DNA of 47,719 bases from JAFARZ01 sp036490795 (lineage in GTDB: Bacteria; Actinomycetota; Actinomycetes; Streptosporangiales; Streptosporangiaceae). A model generated the notes under the pieces. It was not told the origin of the DNA and did not search any database. It saw nothing but the letters and a program-made list of their open reading frames with translations. A program made the translations under genes and the position numbers. Positions 24,869 through 37,803 of this stretch are shown in pieces (position 1 is the stretch's first letter; each line of letters starts with the position of its first letter). The stretch is from contig DASXDG010000087.1 in the NCBI GenBank assembly GCA_036490795.1, positions 1 through 47,719 on the forward strand, written 5' to 3'.

Positions 24869-25583
24869 CACCCGCCGCGAGTACGGCGTGGTGCTCGTGC
24901 TCGGCGCTGCCGGCGGCGCGCTGATCCTGATCGCCTTGCGCGAGGTCTGGGCACACGCGATCTACACGCCGCCGCATCCGATCCCCGCACAGGATTACGC
25001 GGTGACCGGGCAGAGCCTGATCCCGCTGGCCAGCGCTCTCGCCGTGGCGGCGCTCGCCTGTCTCGCGGCCGTGATCGCCACCAGGGGCCTGGCCCGGCGT
25101 GTGGTCGGTGCGCTGCTCGCGGTCATCGGCGGCTATGCCGCGGTGACCGTGACCGCCGCGGTGACGGCCGCGGCCGTCCTCACCACGGCGCAGAATGCCA
25201 ATCCAGCGACCGGATCGGGCACCGGGGGCGGCTCGACGACCAGCGGCGTCTCAGGCGGGGGGTCCGGCGGAGTCCTGGTTTCCGGCGCGCCTGGCCACGC
25301 CGTCATGACCGGCCTCGGCTGGCACGTGGTGGCGGCCATCGGCGCCCTCGCGATCGCGCTGGCCGGGCTGGCTACCCTCTGCCGCGGCCCGCGGTGGCCG
25401 GTGATGTCGGCCAGGTTCGAACGGCCCGACCGGCGGTCCGCGACAGCGAGGCCGAAGTCCGACTCGGCGACGATGTGGGAGTCACTCAGTCGCGACGTGG
25501 ATCCGACCGCGGGCGCGGACGGCGCCGATACCGACCTGGACGTGGTGGATCTTGGATCCGGCGGCGATCCAGGCCGGCCCTGA
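24840..25583 (+). CDS. Trp-operon-associated membrane protein (TIGR02234-like)
   Basis: 247 residues with four hydrophobic segments (about 17-36, 54-74, 80-107, 160-180), a Gly/Ser-rich extracytoplasmic loop (ATGSGTGGGSTTSGVSGG) and a polar Asp-rich tail. Location and topology match the membrane protein that in actinobacteria lies between trpE and trpC; its function is unknown. The GTG at 24840 overlaps hisI by 29 nt; a GTG at 24861 would reduce this to 8 nt. trpE, which normally precedes it, is absent: the gene abuts hisI. Confidence 0.75.
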   Translation: MTPQDPKVPDTRREYGVVLVLGAAGGALILIALREVWAHAIYTPPHPIPAQDYAVTGQSLIPLASALAVAALACLAAVIATRGLARRVVGALLAVIGGYAAVTVTAAVTAAAVLTTAQNANPATGSGTGGGSTTSGVSGGGSGGVLVSGAPGHAVMTGLGWHVVAAIGALAIALAGLATLCRGPRWPVMSARFERPDRRSATARPKSDSATMWESLSRDVDPTAGADGADTDLDVVDLGSGGDPGRP

Positions 25584-26295
25584 CGCCGGGGCCGAGCACG
25601 GCGCCGGGGCCGAGCACGGCGCCGGGGCCTGGCCGTCAGTGCTGCTCGCCGAGCACGACGTCGCCGTGGCCGCGATGCTGGTCAGATACCTGACCAAGGA
25701 CGAGTTGCGGGTGCGTCAGGCGCCCAGCCCGGAACTGGCGCTCGCCGCGCTCGCGGACGGTGCCGACCCGGTCGTGGTGCTCGACCTCACCATGCCGGGG
25801 CTGGACCCGAGACGGGTCCGCCAGGCCCTGGCCAGCCCGGTGATCTTCCTGGTAGGGCCGGGGCCGAGGCCGCGCGGCCTCAACGGGGCGGGCGCGCTAC
25901 GGGCAGCCGGGGCACGGCGCTGGCTGACCAGGCCCTTCGCCCCGCGCCAGCTCGTCGCCACGGTGCATGAGCTCTTGGACGTGCCCGGCCCGTCCGCGAC
26001 CCGCGCGAACGGGCCGACCGACGTGCGCGGGCTGGTGCTCGACGGTGGCCGCCGGATGGCCGTGGTCGAGGGCAGGGACGTGCCACTGACCGGCGCGGAG
26101 TTCGCGATCCTGGCCGCGCTTGTGGGCGTGCACGGACGTCCGTGCACGAGACGTCAGCTGCTGACCGCGACCGGGAGCAGGGCGGCGGAGCGGTCCGTCG
26201 ACGTGCACGTCGCCGGGTTGCGCGCCAAGCTCGGCATGCCCGGGCTGATCCGCACCGTCCGCGGGGCTGGTTTCGCGATTACGACCGCCGATTGA
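25552..26295 (+). CDS. Orphan OmpR-family response-regulator-like protein in the trp cluster
   Basis: 247 residues from a TTG at 25552; a GTG at 25639, after the tandem repeat, is the alternative start. A receiver-like domain (about 30-145) has the phospho-aspartate position in VVVLDLTMPG, but the acidic pair at the front is weak (LLAEHD) and the usual KP-F lysine is arginine (LTRPFAP), so phosphorylation is doubtful. The C-terminal winged helix (about 160-247) is typical OmpR type: VPLTGAEFAILAALVGVHG, SVDVHVAGLRAKLG, TVRGAGF. No histidine kinase lies nearby. It overlaps the end of the membrane protein gene and precedes trpC by 131 nt. It may regulate the trp genes, which is inference. Confidence 0.85.
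   Translation: MDPAAIQAGPDAGAEHGAGAEHGAGAWPSVLLAEHDVAVAAMLVRYLTKDELRVRQAPSPELALAALADGADPVVVLDLTMPGLDPRRVRQALASPVIFLVGPGPRPRGLNGAGALRAAGARRWLTRPFAPRQLVATVHELLDVPGPSATRANGPTDVRGLVLDGGRRMAVVEGRDVPLTGAEFAILAALVGVHGRPCTRRQLLTATGSRAAERSVDVHVAGLRAKLGMPGLIRTVRGAGFAITTAD
25585..25629 (+). repeat. 18-bp tandem repeat at the start of the response-regulator gene
   Basis: Unit GCCGGGGCCGAGCACGGC, two full copies and half of a third, directly after the stop of the membrane protein gene. In the response-regulator frame it encodes AGAEHG repeats ahead of the receiver domain. It probably arose by slippage and makes the true start uncertain. Confidence 0.8.
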
Positions 26296-26351
26296 TGACC
26301 GTCCCGGCACCGGCCATCCTGAGCTGGCCGGAAGCCGAACCGGAGGGGGCA

Positions 26352-26381
26352 GTAGCTCGGACCCCCGGTCGTCCGGGCTAC
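26352..26381 (+). promoter_or_regulatory. Strong hairpin in the leader of trpC
   Basis: GTAGCTCGGAC/GTCCGGGCTAC forms an 11-bp stem with one G-U pair and an 8-nt loop (CCCCGGTC). It lies 46-75 nt ahead of the trpC start, in the only sizeable gap of the trp cluster. No U-run follows. It could be a terminator for the upstream genes, an attenuator, or an RNA-processing site. I see no run of Trp codons that would make it a classic trp leader. Confidence 0.55.
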
Positions 26382-26426
26382 CATCGGGAGGCGCAACATT
26401 ACCGATATGAGGGGACGAGAGGCCGT

Positions 26427-27236
26427 GTGAGTGTGCTCGACGAGATCCTAGACGGCGTGCGTGCCGATCTCGCCGACCGGCAGCGGCGTGTCTCCCTCGA
26501 TCAGCTCAAGGAGATGGCGCGGCGCGCCCCTTCGCCCAGGGACGCGATGGCGGCCCTCAAATCCGAGGGTGTCACGGTAATCGCCGAGGTCAAGCGGGCC
26601 AGCCCGTCCAGGGGACAGATGGCCACGATCGCTGACCCGGCCGCCCTGGCGGGCGATTATGAGGCCGGCGGCGCCAAGGTGATCAGCGTGCTGACCGAGG
26701 AAAGACGCTTCGGCGGGTCGCTCGCGGACCTGGACGCGGTGCGGAAGGCCGTTCAGGTGCCCGTGCTGCGCAAAGACTTCGTGGTCAGTTCCTATCAGCT
26801 CTGGGAAGCCCGTGCCCACGGGGCGGACCTGGCGCTGCTGATCGTCGCCGCGCTCGAGCAGCCCGCGCTGGTTTCCCTGGTTGAGCGGGCGATCTCGATC
26901 GGCCTGCTGCCGCTGGTAGAGGTGCACACCGAGCCAGAACTGGACCGGGCAGTGGACGCGGGCGCCAAGGTCATTGGCGTCAACGCTCGCGACCTGGGCA
27001 CGCTCAAGGTGGACCGGGCCATTTTCACCGAGCTCGCACCCAAGATCCCCGACGGCATCATCAAGATCGCCGAGTCGGGTGTCCGCGGCCCGCGCGACCT
27101 GCTCGGCTACGCGGCCTCCGGAGCGGACGCGGTGCTGGTCGGCGAGAGCCTGGTGACCGAGAAGGATCCGCGCAGCGCCGTCGCCGACCTGGTAACCGCG
27201 GGATCCCACCCAGCCCTGCGCGGGGAGCGCGGATGA
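26427..27236 (+). CDS. trpC: Indole-3-glycerol phosphate synthase
   Basis: Closes the indole ring from CdRP in tryptophan synthesis. 269 residues, single-domain barrel: VIAEVKRASPSRG with the catalytic lysine, VLTEERRFGGS, VLRKDFVV with the general-acid lysine, VNARDLGTL, IAESGVRG and DAVLVGESLV. I start at GTG 26427 (VSVLDEILDG), the family N-terminus; the open frame back to 26142 is an overlap with the upstream gene. GACGAGAGG precedes the start. It overlaps trpB by 4 nt. Confidence 0.95.
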   Translation: MSVLDEILDGVRADLADRQRRVSLDQLKEMARRAPSPRDAMAALKSEGVTVIAEVKRASPSRGQMATIADPAALAGDYEAGGAKVISVLTEERRFGGSLADLDAVRKAVQVPVLRKDFVVSSYQLWEARAHGADLALLIVAALEQPALVSLVERAISIGLLPLVEVHTEPELDRAVDAGAKVIGVNARDLGTLKVDRAIFTELAPKIPDGIIKIAESGVRGPRDLLGYAASGADAVLVGESLVTEKDPRSAVADLVTAGSHPALRGERG

Positions 27237-28468
27237 CACCTGGAGCACCGGCACCCGCCGAGCCGGACATCGCACCGGTCCCCGACCTGGCCGGGCACTT
27301 CGCGGCAAACGGCGTCGACTACGGCGGCCGGTACGCGCCCGAGTCGCTGATGGCGGCGCTTGACGACCTGTCCGCCGCGTACGAGCGGGCCCGCCACGAC
27401 GACGAATTCAAAACCGGGCTGGCCGCGCTGCTGCGCGACTACGCGGGCCGCCCGACCCGGCTGTACCACGCGGAGCGGTTCAGCGAGCGGGCCGGGTGCA
27501 CGGTCCTGCTCAAGCGTGAGGACCTCGCCCACACCGGCTCGCACAAGGTCAACAACGTGCTCGGCCAGGCGCTGCTCGCCAAGCGGATGGGCAAGACCCG
27601 GCTGATCGCGGAGACCGGGGCCGGCCAGCACGGCGTCGCCACCGCCACCGCCGCCGCCCTGTTCGGCCTGGACTGCGCCGTGTACATGGGGGAGGAAGAC
27701 ACCCAGCGGCAGGCACTGAACGTCGCCAGGATGCGCATGCTGGGCGCCGAGGTGTTCCCGGTCACCGCGGGCACGCGGACGCTCAAGGACGCGATGAACG
27801 AGGCGTTCCGCGACTGGGTGGGGACGGTGGAGTACACCCACTACTGCATCGGCTCGGTCGGCGGGCCGCACCCGTTCCCGATGATGGTCCGCGACTTCCA
27901 GCGGATCATCGGCGTCGAGGCCCGTTCGCAGGTCCTCGAGGACTTCGGCGCGCTGCCCGACGCGGTGGTCGCCTGTGTCGGCGGCGGCTCCAACGCGATC
28001 GGCCTGTTCCACGAGTTCATCCCCGACGAGTCCGTGCGGCTCATCGGCTGTGAGGCTGGCGGCGACGGCATCGGCACGCCCCGGCACGCCGCCACGCTCA
28101 CCGCGGGCAGCCCCGGTGTGCTGCACGGCATGCGCACCTACCTGCTGCAGGACGAAGAGGGGCAGACCCAGCCCACTCACTCGATCTCGGCCGGCCTGGA
28201 CTACCCCGGAGTCGGCCCCGAACACGTCTGGCTGATGGAGACGGGCCGTGCGTCCTACCGGGCGATCACGGACACCCAGGCCATGGACGCGTTCTCCGTT
28301 CTGTGCCGGACCGAGGGCATCATCCCGGCGATCGAGTCCTCGCACGCGCTTGCGGGCGCCCTGCAGATCGGCAAGGAACTCGGCAACGACGGCCTGATGA
28401 TCGTGAACCTGTCTGGTCGCGGAGACAAGGACGTGGACACGGCGTCGAAGTGGTTCGGGCTAATCTGA
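27233..28468 (+). CDS. trpB: Tryptophan synthase beta chain
   Basis: PLP enzyme condensing indole and serine. 411 residues, TrpB1 type. PLP lysine K105 in HTGSHKVNN, LIAETGAGQHGVATATAAALFGL, CVGGGSNAIG for the phosphate, SRAGLDYPG-like ISAGLDYPGVGPEH, and the C-terminal LSGRGDKD. ATG overlaps the trpC stop by 4 nt. A 69-nt spacer with an odd repeat follows before trpA, whereas most actinobacterial trpB and trpA overlap or abut. Confidence 0.97.
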   Translation: MTPGAPAPAEPDIAPVPDLAGHFAANGVDYGGRYAPESLMAALDDLSAAYERARHDDEFKTGLAALLRDYAGRPTRLYHAERFSERAGCTVLLKREDLAHTGSHKVNNVLGQALLAKRMGKTRLIAETGAGQHGVATATAAALFGLDCAVYMGEEDTQRQALNVARMRMLGAEVFPVTAGTRTLKDAMNEAFRDWVGTVEYTHYCIGSVGGPHPFPMMVRDFQRIIGVEARSQVLEDFGALPDAVVACVGGGSNAIGLFHEFIPDESVRLIGCEAGGDGIGTPRHAATLTAGSPGVLHGMRTYLLQDEEGQTQPTHSISAGLDYPGVGPEHVWLMETGRASYRAITDTQAMDAFSVLCRTEGIIPAIESSHALAGALQIGKELGNDGLMIVNLSGRGDKDVDTASKWFGLI

Positions 28469-28537
28469 GAAGCTCCTAATCTGAGAAGCTTCTGATCCGA
28501 GGAGCCCATTCAAGGAGCCCCCGATTCAAGGAGCACT
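28460..28537 (+). repeat. Five degenerate tandem repeats in the trpB-trpA spacer
   Basis: Five copies of a core ATYYRAGRAGC start at 28463, 28479, 28495, 28508 and 28524, mostly 16 bp apart. Copies 1 and 2 share CTAATCTGAGAAGCT exactly; copies 4 and 5 share ATTCAAGGAGC. Each core holds a Shine-Dalgarno-like GAGAAG, GAGGAG or AAGGAG; the last lies 4-9 nt before the trpA GTG. The first copy includes the end of trpB. It looks like repeated duplication of a ribosome-binding segment. Confidence 0.75.
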
Positions 28538-29341
28538 GTGAGCACCGTCGCCAAGGCCTTCACGCATGGGCACCCGGCCCTTGTCGGCTACCTGCCGGCC
28601 GGGTTCCCGACCGTGGACGGCGCCATCGAGGCCGCCAAAGCCATGACGCGGGCGGGTGCGGACGTCATTGAGATCGGCCTGCCGTACTCGGACCCGCTGA
28701 TGGACGGCCCCGTCATCGCCGAGGCGGTGCACCGGGCGCTGAGCAGCGGTACCAAGGTCCGGGACGTCCTGAACACGGTCGAAGCGGTCGCCAGCACCGG
28801 CACACCCACTCTTGTTATGACTTACTGGAATCCGGTCGACCAGTACGGCGCCGAGAGCTTCGCGCGGGACCTGGCCAAGGCGGGCGGCGCCGGGCTGATC
28901 ACTCCGGACCTCACCCCCGAGGAAGCGGGCCCCTGGCTGAAGGCGTCCGACGAGCACGGCCTTGACCGGGTTTTCCTGGTGGCGCCGAGCACGACCGCCG
29001 AGCGCATCGCGGCCATTACCGGGCAATGCCGCGGTTTCGTCTACGCGGCGAGCCTGATGGGGATCACCGGTACCAGGACGGCGGTCAGCGGCGGCGCGCA
29101 CGCGCTGGTCGACAGAACCAGGCAGCACACGGACCTGCCGGTCGCGGTGGGCCTGGGCGTGAGCACGAAGGAGCAGGCCGCCGAGGTGGCCGCCTTCGCC
29201 GACGGCGTGATCGTCGGGTCAGCGTTCGTCAGGCGGCTGCTCGATGCCCCGGACCAGACGCAGGCCGTGGCCGCCATCCGGCAGCTCACCGAGCAGCTTT
29301 CCGCCGGAACTCGGGGCACGCCCGGCTACATCAGAAGGTAA
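28538..29341 (+). CDS. trpA: Tryptophan synthase alpha chain
   Basis: Cleaves indole-glycerol phosphate to indole for TrpB. 267 residues. Catalytic acids are probably E45 (DVIEIGLPYSDP) and D56 (LMDGPVIAEA). Phosphate-binding parts are MGITGTR, VGLGVSTKEQ and GVIVGSAFVRR. GTG start with AAGGAG ahead, supplied by the last unit of the spacer repeat. Followed 10 nt later by the Lgt-family gene. Confidence 0.96.
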   Translation: MSTVAKAFTHGHPALVGYLPAGFPTVDGAIEAAKAMTRAGADVIEIGLPYSDPLMDGPVIAEAVHRALSSGTKVRDVLNTVEAVASTGTPTLVMTYWNPVDQYGAESFARDLAKAGGAGLITPDLTPEEAGPWLKASDEHGLDRVFLVAPSTTAERIAAITGQCRGFVYAASLMGITGTRTAVSGGAHALVDRTRQHTDLPVAVGLGVSTKEQAAEVAAFADGVIVGSAFVRRLLDAPDQTQAVAAIRQLTEQLSAGTRGTPGYIRR

Positions 29342-29351
29342 CGTCGCTTAC

Positions 29352-30203
29352 GTGTCGCTTGCCGCCCTACCCGAGCCGGCCAGTGACGCGTGGCCGCTGG
29401 GGCCGCTGACCGTGAAGTACTTCGCACTCTGCGTCATCGCGGGCATCCTGGTGGCGATCCTCGTCACCCGCCACCGGTATCACAAGGAGGGCGGCAGGCC
29501 AGGCGTGATCCTGGATGTCGCGGCCTGGGCGGTGCCGTTCGGCCTGATCGGCGCGCTCGTGCACGCGATCCTGCTCCAGGTGCGGCACGACTTCGCCAGC
29601 CACAGCGTGCTGTGGCACACGGCCGCCGAGTCGGTCGCCGCGATCGGCGTGCCCGGCGCGGTGGTGCTGGGCACGATCGGCGCCTGGATCGCTTGCCGCC
29701 GGGCCGGTGTCCCGCTCGGCCCCGTGGCCAACGCGGCTGCTCCCGGCGTCGCGTTCGGGCTGGCCATCGGCGGACTCGGGCACTGGTGGGCGCAGGATTT
29801 CTACGGCCATCCGGCCAACTGGCTGCTGGCGGTGCGGATCGCGCCCGAGCACCGCGTGCCCGGCTACGAGAACTACACGACGTTCCAGCCGGCCTTCCTC
29901 TACCAGTCCGTATGGGACGTGGCGGTGGGCCTGATGCTGATCTGGGCGATCCGCCGGTTCTCGCTCACCGGCGCGCGGACGTTCATGCTGGGCACCGCCG
30001 CCTATTGCGCTGGCGGGCTCTGGGTGGAGTCGGTGCGGATCGGTCCGCAGCCCCGCATCCTCGGCATGCCCTTCGACGTCTGGGCCGACTTGGCCATCCT
30101 CGTCCTCGCCGCCGTCTTGTTCCTGCTCACCCGGCCCCGGCAGGGGCCGCCGCACGGGGTGCCGCTAGCTGGTGGCAAGCCCGGTAATGTAATATCTATG
30201 TAA
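29352..30203 (+). CDS. Lgt-family membrane protein with a degenerate signature
   Basis: At the canonical lgt position after trpA. Lgt transfers diacylglycerol to prolipoproteins. The 283 residues have about seven hydrophobic helices and the family outline (GPLTVKYFALCVIAGILVAI at the front, FLYQSVWDV and YCAGGLWVESVR at the back). Aligned by eye to E. coli Lgt from memory, key positions differ: the GR-GN signature reads GGLGHWWAQDFYG (G141 for R143, H144 for N146, D149 for E151), the HGG motif is lost (P101 for H103), and R239 is G222; E243 is kept as E226. It may be a non-catalytic or altered paralogue with a true lgt elsewhere. GTG 29352 is preferred by the family start. Confidence 0.78.
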   Translation: MSLAALPEPASDAWPLGPLTVKYFALCVIAGILVAILVTRHRYHKEGGRPGVILDVAAWAVPFGLIGALVHAILLQVRHDFASHSVLWHTAAESVAAIGVPGAVVLGTIGAWIACRRAGVPLGPVANAAAPGVAFGLAIGGLGHWWAQDFYGHPANWLLAVRIAPEHRVPGYENYTTFQPAFLYQSVWDVAVGLMLIWAIRRFSLTGARTFMLGTAAYCAGGLWVESVRIGPQPRILGMPFDVWADLAILVLAAVLFLLTRPRQGPPHGVPLAGGKPGNVISM

Positions 30204-30258
30204 ACAGGGCCAGTGCTGTCCCGAATCCACTTTTTGGTTCGAGACGACCGGAGAGCAC

Positions 30259-35067
<4,809 letters not shown>

Positions 35068-35076
35068 GGGGGGACG

Positions 35077-36537
35077 ATGGCTGATCCGAAGGGCTTTCTC
35101 ACCACACCTCGGCAGACACCGGCCCGGCGGCCCGTCGACCTGCGGCTGCTCGACTGGCGGGAGGTGTACCAGCCGTTCCCCGGCACCGCCGTGCGCAAGC
35201 AGGCGGGACGGTGCATGGACTGCGGCATCCCGTTCTGTCACAACGGGTGCCCGCTCGGCAACCTGATCCCGGAGTGGAACGACCTGGTCTGGCGGGACGA
35301 CTGGCGGGCGGCGGCCGACCGGCTGCACGCCACCAACAACTTCCCGGAATTCACCGGGCGGCTCTGCCCGGCGCCGTGCGAGACCGCGTGCGTTGTCGGC
35401 ATCAATTCCGACCCGGTCACGATCAAGCAGGTCGAGGTGGAGATCATCGACCGTGCCTTTGCCGAGGGCTGGGTGCGGCCGCTGCCGCCGGCCGTCCGGT
35501 CCGGGCTCACCGCCGCGGTGATCGGTTCGGGTCCGGCCGGGCTGGCCGCGGCGCAGCAGCTGACCAGGGCCGGGCACGCGGTGACCGTGTTCGAGCGCGA
35601 CGACGCGCCCGGCGGCCTGCTCAGGTACGGCATACCGGAATTCAAGATGGAGAAGCGGCACCTGGACCGCCGGCTGGAGCAGATGCGCGCCGAAGGCACC
35701 GTGTTCCGCTGCGGGGTCAACCTGTCGGCAGCGGACCTGCGCGAGGCGGACTTCGACGCGGTGGTGCTGTGCGGCGGTGCGCGGGTGGCCCGCGACCTGC
35801 CCGTGCCCGGCCGCGACCTGGCCGGAGTCCACCAGGCTATGGAGTATCTCCCGCAGGCGAACCGGTCCGGCCGGGACACGGAGATCAGCGCGCAAGGCAA
35901 ACACGTGGTGATCATCGGCGGCGGCGACACCGGGGCGGACTGCCTGGGTACCGCACACCGGCAGGGTGCGCTGTCGGTCACCCAGCTGGAGATCATGCCG
36001 CGTCCGCCTGCCGCCCGGCCAGCGGGCCAGCCATGGCCGACTTACCCGATGATCTACCGGGTGTCCAGCGCGCATGAGGAGGGCGGCGAGCGCACGTACG
36101 CGGTGTCCACGACCGGATTCGGGTCCGCTGACGGAGAACGGGTGAGCGCGCTGCGCCTCGCCGACGTGGCCGGATTCGACCCGGTGCCGGGGACGGAACG
36201 GTCGATCAGGGCAGACCTGGTGCTGCTCGCCATGGGCTTCACCGGCGCGGAACGGAACGGGCTGCTCGGCCAGCTCGGCGTGGAGTTCGACGCGCGTGGC
36301 AACGTCGCGCGCGGAGCCGACTACCAGACGTCGGTGCCCGGGGTTTTCGTGGCCGGCGACATGGGCCGCGGTCAGTCGCTGATCGTGTGGGCGATCGCCG
36401 AGGGGCGCAGCGCGGCGGCGGCTGCCGACGCGTTCCTCACCGGGGAGAGAACCCTTCCCGCCCCGATAGCTCCCACCGCCCGCCCATTGGTGTTAAATTC
36501 TCCCGAACGGCGGGATAACGCTTCGGGTCGGGAGTGA
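35077..36537 (+). CDS. gltD: Glutamate synthase small subunit
   Basis: Electron-input subunit passing NADPH electrons through FAD and iron-sulphur clusters to GltB. 486 residues. N-terminal cysteines for 4Fe-4S clusters lie in GRCMDCGIPFCHNGCPLGN and LCPAPCETACV; FAD loop AAVIGSGPAGLAAAQQL; NADPH loop VVIIGGGDTGADCLG; C-terminal VFVAGDMGRGQSL. ATG at 35077, 9 nt after the gltB stop. Its TGA (36535-36537) is directly followed by the TTG start of the GlnX-like gene. The last codons also hold the TGGTGTTAA motif shared with the miniature gene downstream. Confidence 0.96.
   Translation: MADPKGFLTTPRQTPARRPVDLRLLDWREVYQPFPGTAVRKQAGRCMDCGIPFCHNGCPLGNLIPEWNDLVWRDDWRAAADRLHATNNFPEFTGRLCPAPCETACVVGINSDPVTIKQVEVEIIDRAFAEGWVRPLPPAVRSGLTAAVIGSGPAGLAAAQQLTRAGHAVTVFERDDAPGGLLRYGIPEFKMEKRHLDRRLEQMRAEGTVFRCGVNLSAADLREADFDAVVLCGGARVARDLPVPGRDLAGVHQAMEYLPQANRSGRDTEISAQGKHVVIIGGGDTGADCLGTAHRQGALSVTQLEIMPRPPAARPAGQPWPTYPMIYRVSSAHEEGGERTYAVSTTGFGSADGERVSALRLADVAGFDPVPGTERSIRADLVLLAMGFTGAERNGLLGQLGVEFDARGNVARGADYQTSVPGVFVAGDMGRGQSLIVWAIAEGRSAAAAADAFLTGERTLPAPIAPTARPLVLNSPERRDNASGRE
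36488..36496 (+). promoter_or_regulatory. TGGTGTTAA motif ahead of the glnX-like gene
   Basis: TGGTGTTAA lies 50 nt before the TTG at 36538, inside the end of gltD. The same nine bases lie 51 nt before the miniature gene (38825-38833), and the DNA in between also aligns loosely (TCCC, GAA, CGG, GGGAG). Both regions also hold a GATAAC. It may be a promoter or operator copied with the gene. Confidence 0.4.
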
Positions 36538-37803
36538 TTGTTGACGGGGCAAGCGACACCTAGATGGCTGCGTCAGATGTTGTGGCTGCTGGTTGTCGCG
36601 AGCCTGGTGTGGGGTGCGGTGGCGGTGTTCACCGCGGAGCAGCACGCGTCCGCCGCTTCCAACGTGATGACGGCCAGCGAGCCGCTCACGCTGGACGCGG
36701 AGCAGATCTACCAGAGCCTGTCCGACGCGGACGCGACCGCGGCGAACGCGTTCCTGGCCGGCGGCCTGATCCCGGCGGCGAAACTCCGCCAGTACAACGC
36801 CGACATCACCGCCGCCGGGCTGCGGATCGAGTCGGCCAGCACGCTGACCGGCGGTCCGGCGGCGCGTTCCGCGCTGCCGGGCGGGCTCAGCAGTAAGGGT
36901 GAAGCGGACAGCGCCGCGATCGGCGACGATCTCGCGATCTTGACCGCCGACCTGCCGGTCTACACCGGTGAGGTCGCCACCGCGAACGCGGACAACCGGC
37001 TCGGCCTGCCGCTTGGTGCCGCCTACCTGCGTGAGGCGTCCGGCGTGCTGCGCGAGGAACTGCTTCCCTCGGCCAAGGACATCTACACCCGGCAGAACAC
37101 GCTGCTGACCAGCGCCAGCGCGCAGGCCACCGGACTGCCGCTGCTGGTGGTCACGCTCGTGCTCGGCCTGGCCGTCTGCGTCCTGCTGGTCCGGTCCGGT
37201 CGCTGGCTGTCCCGGCAGAGCCACCGCCGGATCAACCCGGGCCTAGCCGCCGCGCTCATGGTCGCGGTCGTCGCGCTGGTCTGGCTGGGTGCCGCGTGCA
37301 TGACCGGACGATCGGACCTGCTGCACGCGCAGCAGTCGGGTTCGGCTCCGGCCCAGCGGTTCGCGCTGGCCGATGTCGCGGCGCTGCGCGCGCACGCCGA
37401 TGAGAGCCTGACGCTCATCGACAACACCGGGGACGACTCTTACCAGGCGGACTTCGTGACGCAGCAAGCGCAGGTCAACACCCTGCTCGGCAGCACAGGA
37501 CCGGCGGCCGCCGACGCACGCGCCTGGTTCGCGGCGCACAAGGCGCTGCGCGCGCAGGACGACAGCGGCGAGCATCAGGGCGCGGTCGCCAGCGCGCAGA
37601 CCGGGCGGTCTGCCACCGCGTTCGCCGCCCTGTCCGCCGATCTGACCGGAGGCATCACGACCAGCCAGGCGGAGTTCGCGGCCAGCGCACGCGGCGGCCA
37701 GGACGCGTTCACAGGCCTGGCCGCCGGCCTGCTCGTGGCCGCGCTGCTGATGGCGGCCGCGTGCGCCTGGGGCCTGAACCGCCGTCTCGCGGAGTACCGA
37801 TGA
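36538..37803 (+). CDS. glnX: GlnX-like four-helix membrane sensor
   Basis: 421 residues. Membrane segments at about 12-33, 200-222, 236-257 and 395-414. Between them lie two extracytoplasmic, Ala-rich helical domains (about 34-198 and 258-393). Topology and neighbours match mycobacterial GlnX, which passes the signal of the binding protein GlnH to the kinase PknG. No enzymatic motif. TTG start at 36538 (or the next TTG, 36541), directly after the gltD stop, with GGGAG ahead. The end GGAGTACCGATGA overlaps the start of the GlnH-like gene by 4 nt, and this junction is repeated at the end of the miniature gene. Confidence 0.8.
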   Translation: MLTGQATPRWLRQMLWLLVVASLVWGAVAVFTAEQHASAASNVMTASEPLTLDAEQIYQSLSDADATAANAFLAGGLIPAAKLRQYNADITAAGLRIESASTLTGGPAARSALPGGLSSKGEADSAAIGDDLAILTADLPVYTGEVATANADNRLGLPLGAAYLREASGVLREELLPSAKDIYTRQNTLLTSASAQATGLPLLVVTLVLGLAVCVLLVRSGRWLSRQSHRRINPGLAAALMVAVVALVWLGAACMTGRSDLLHAQQSGSAPAQRFALADVAALRAHADESLTLIDNTGDDSYQADFVTQQAQVNTLLGSTGPAAADARAWFAAHKALRAQDDSGEHQGAVASAQTGRSATAFAALSADLTGGITTSQAEFAASARGGQDAFTGLAAGLLVAALLMAAACAWGLNRRLAEYR

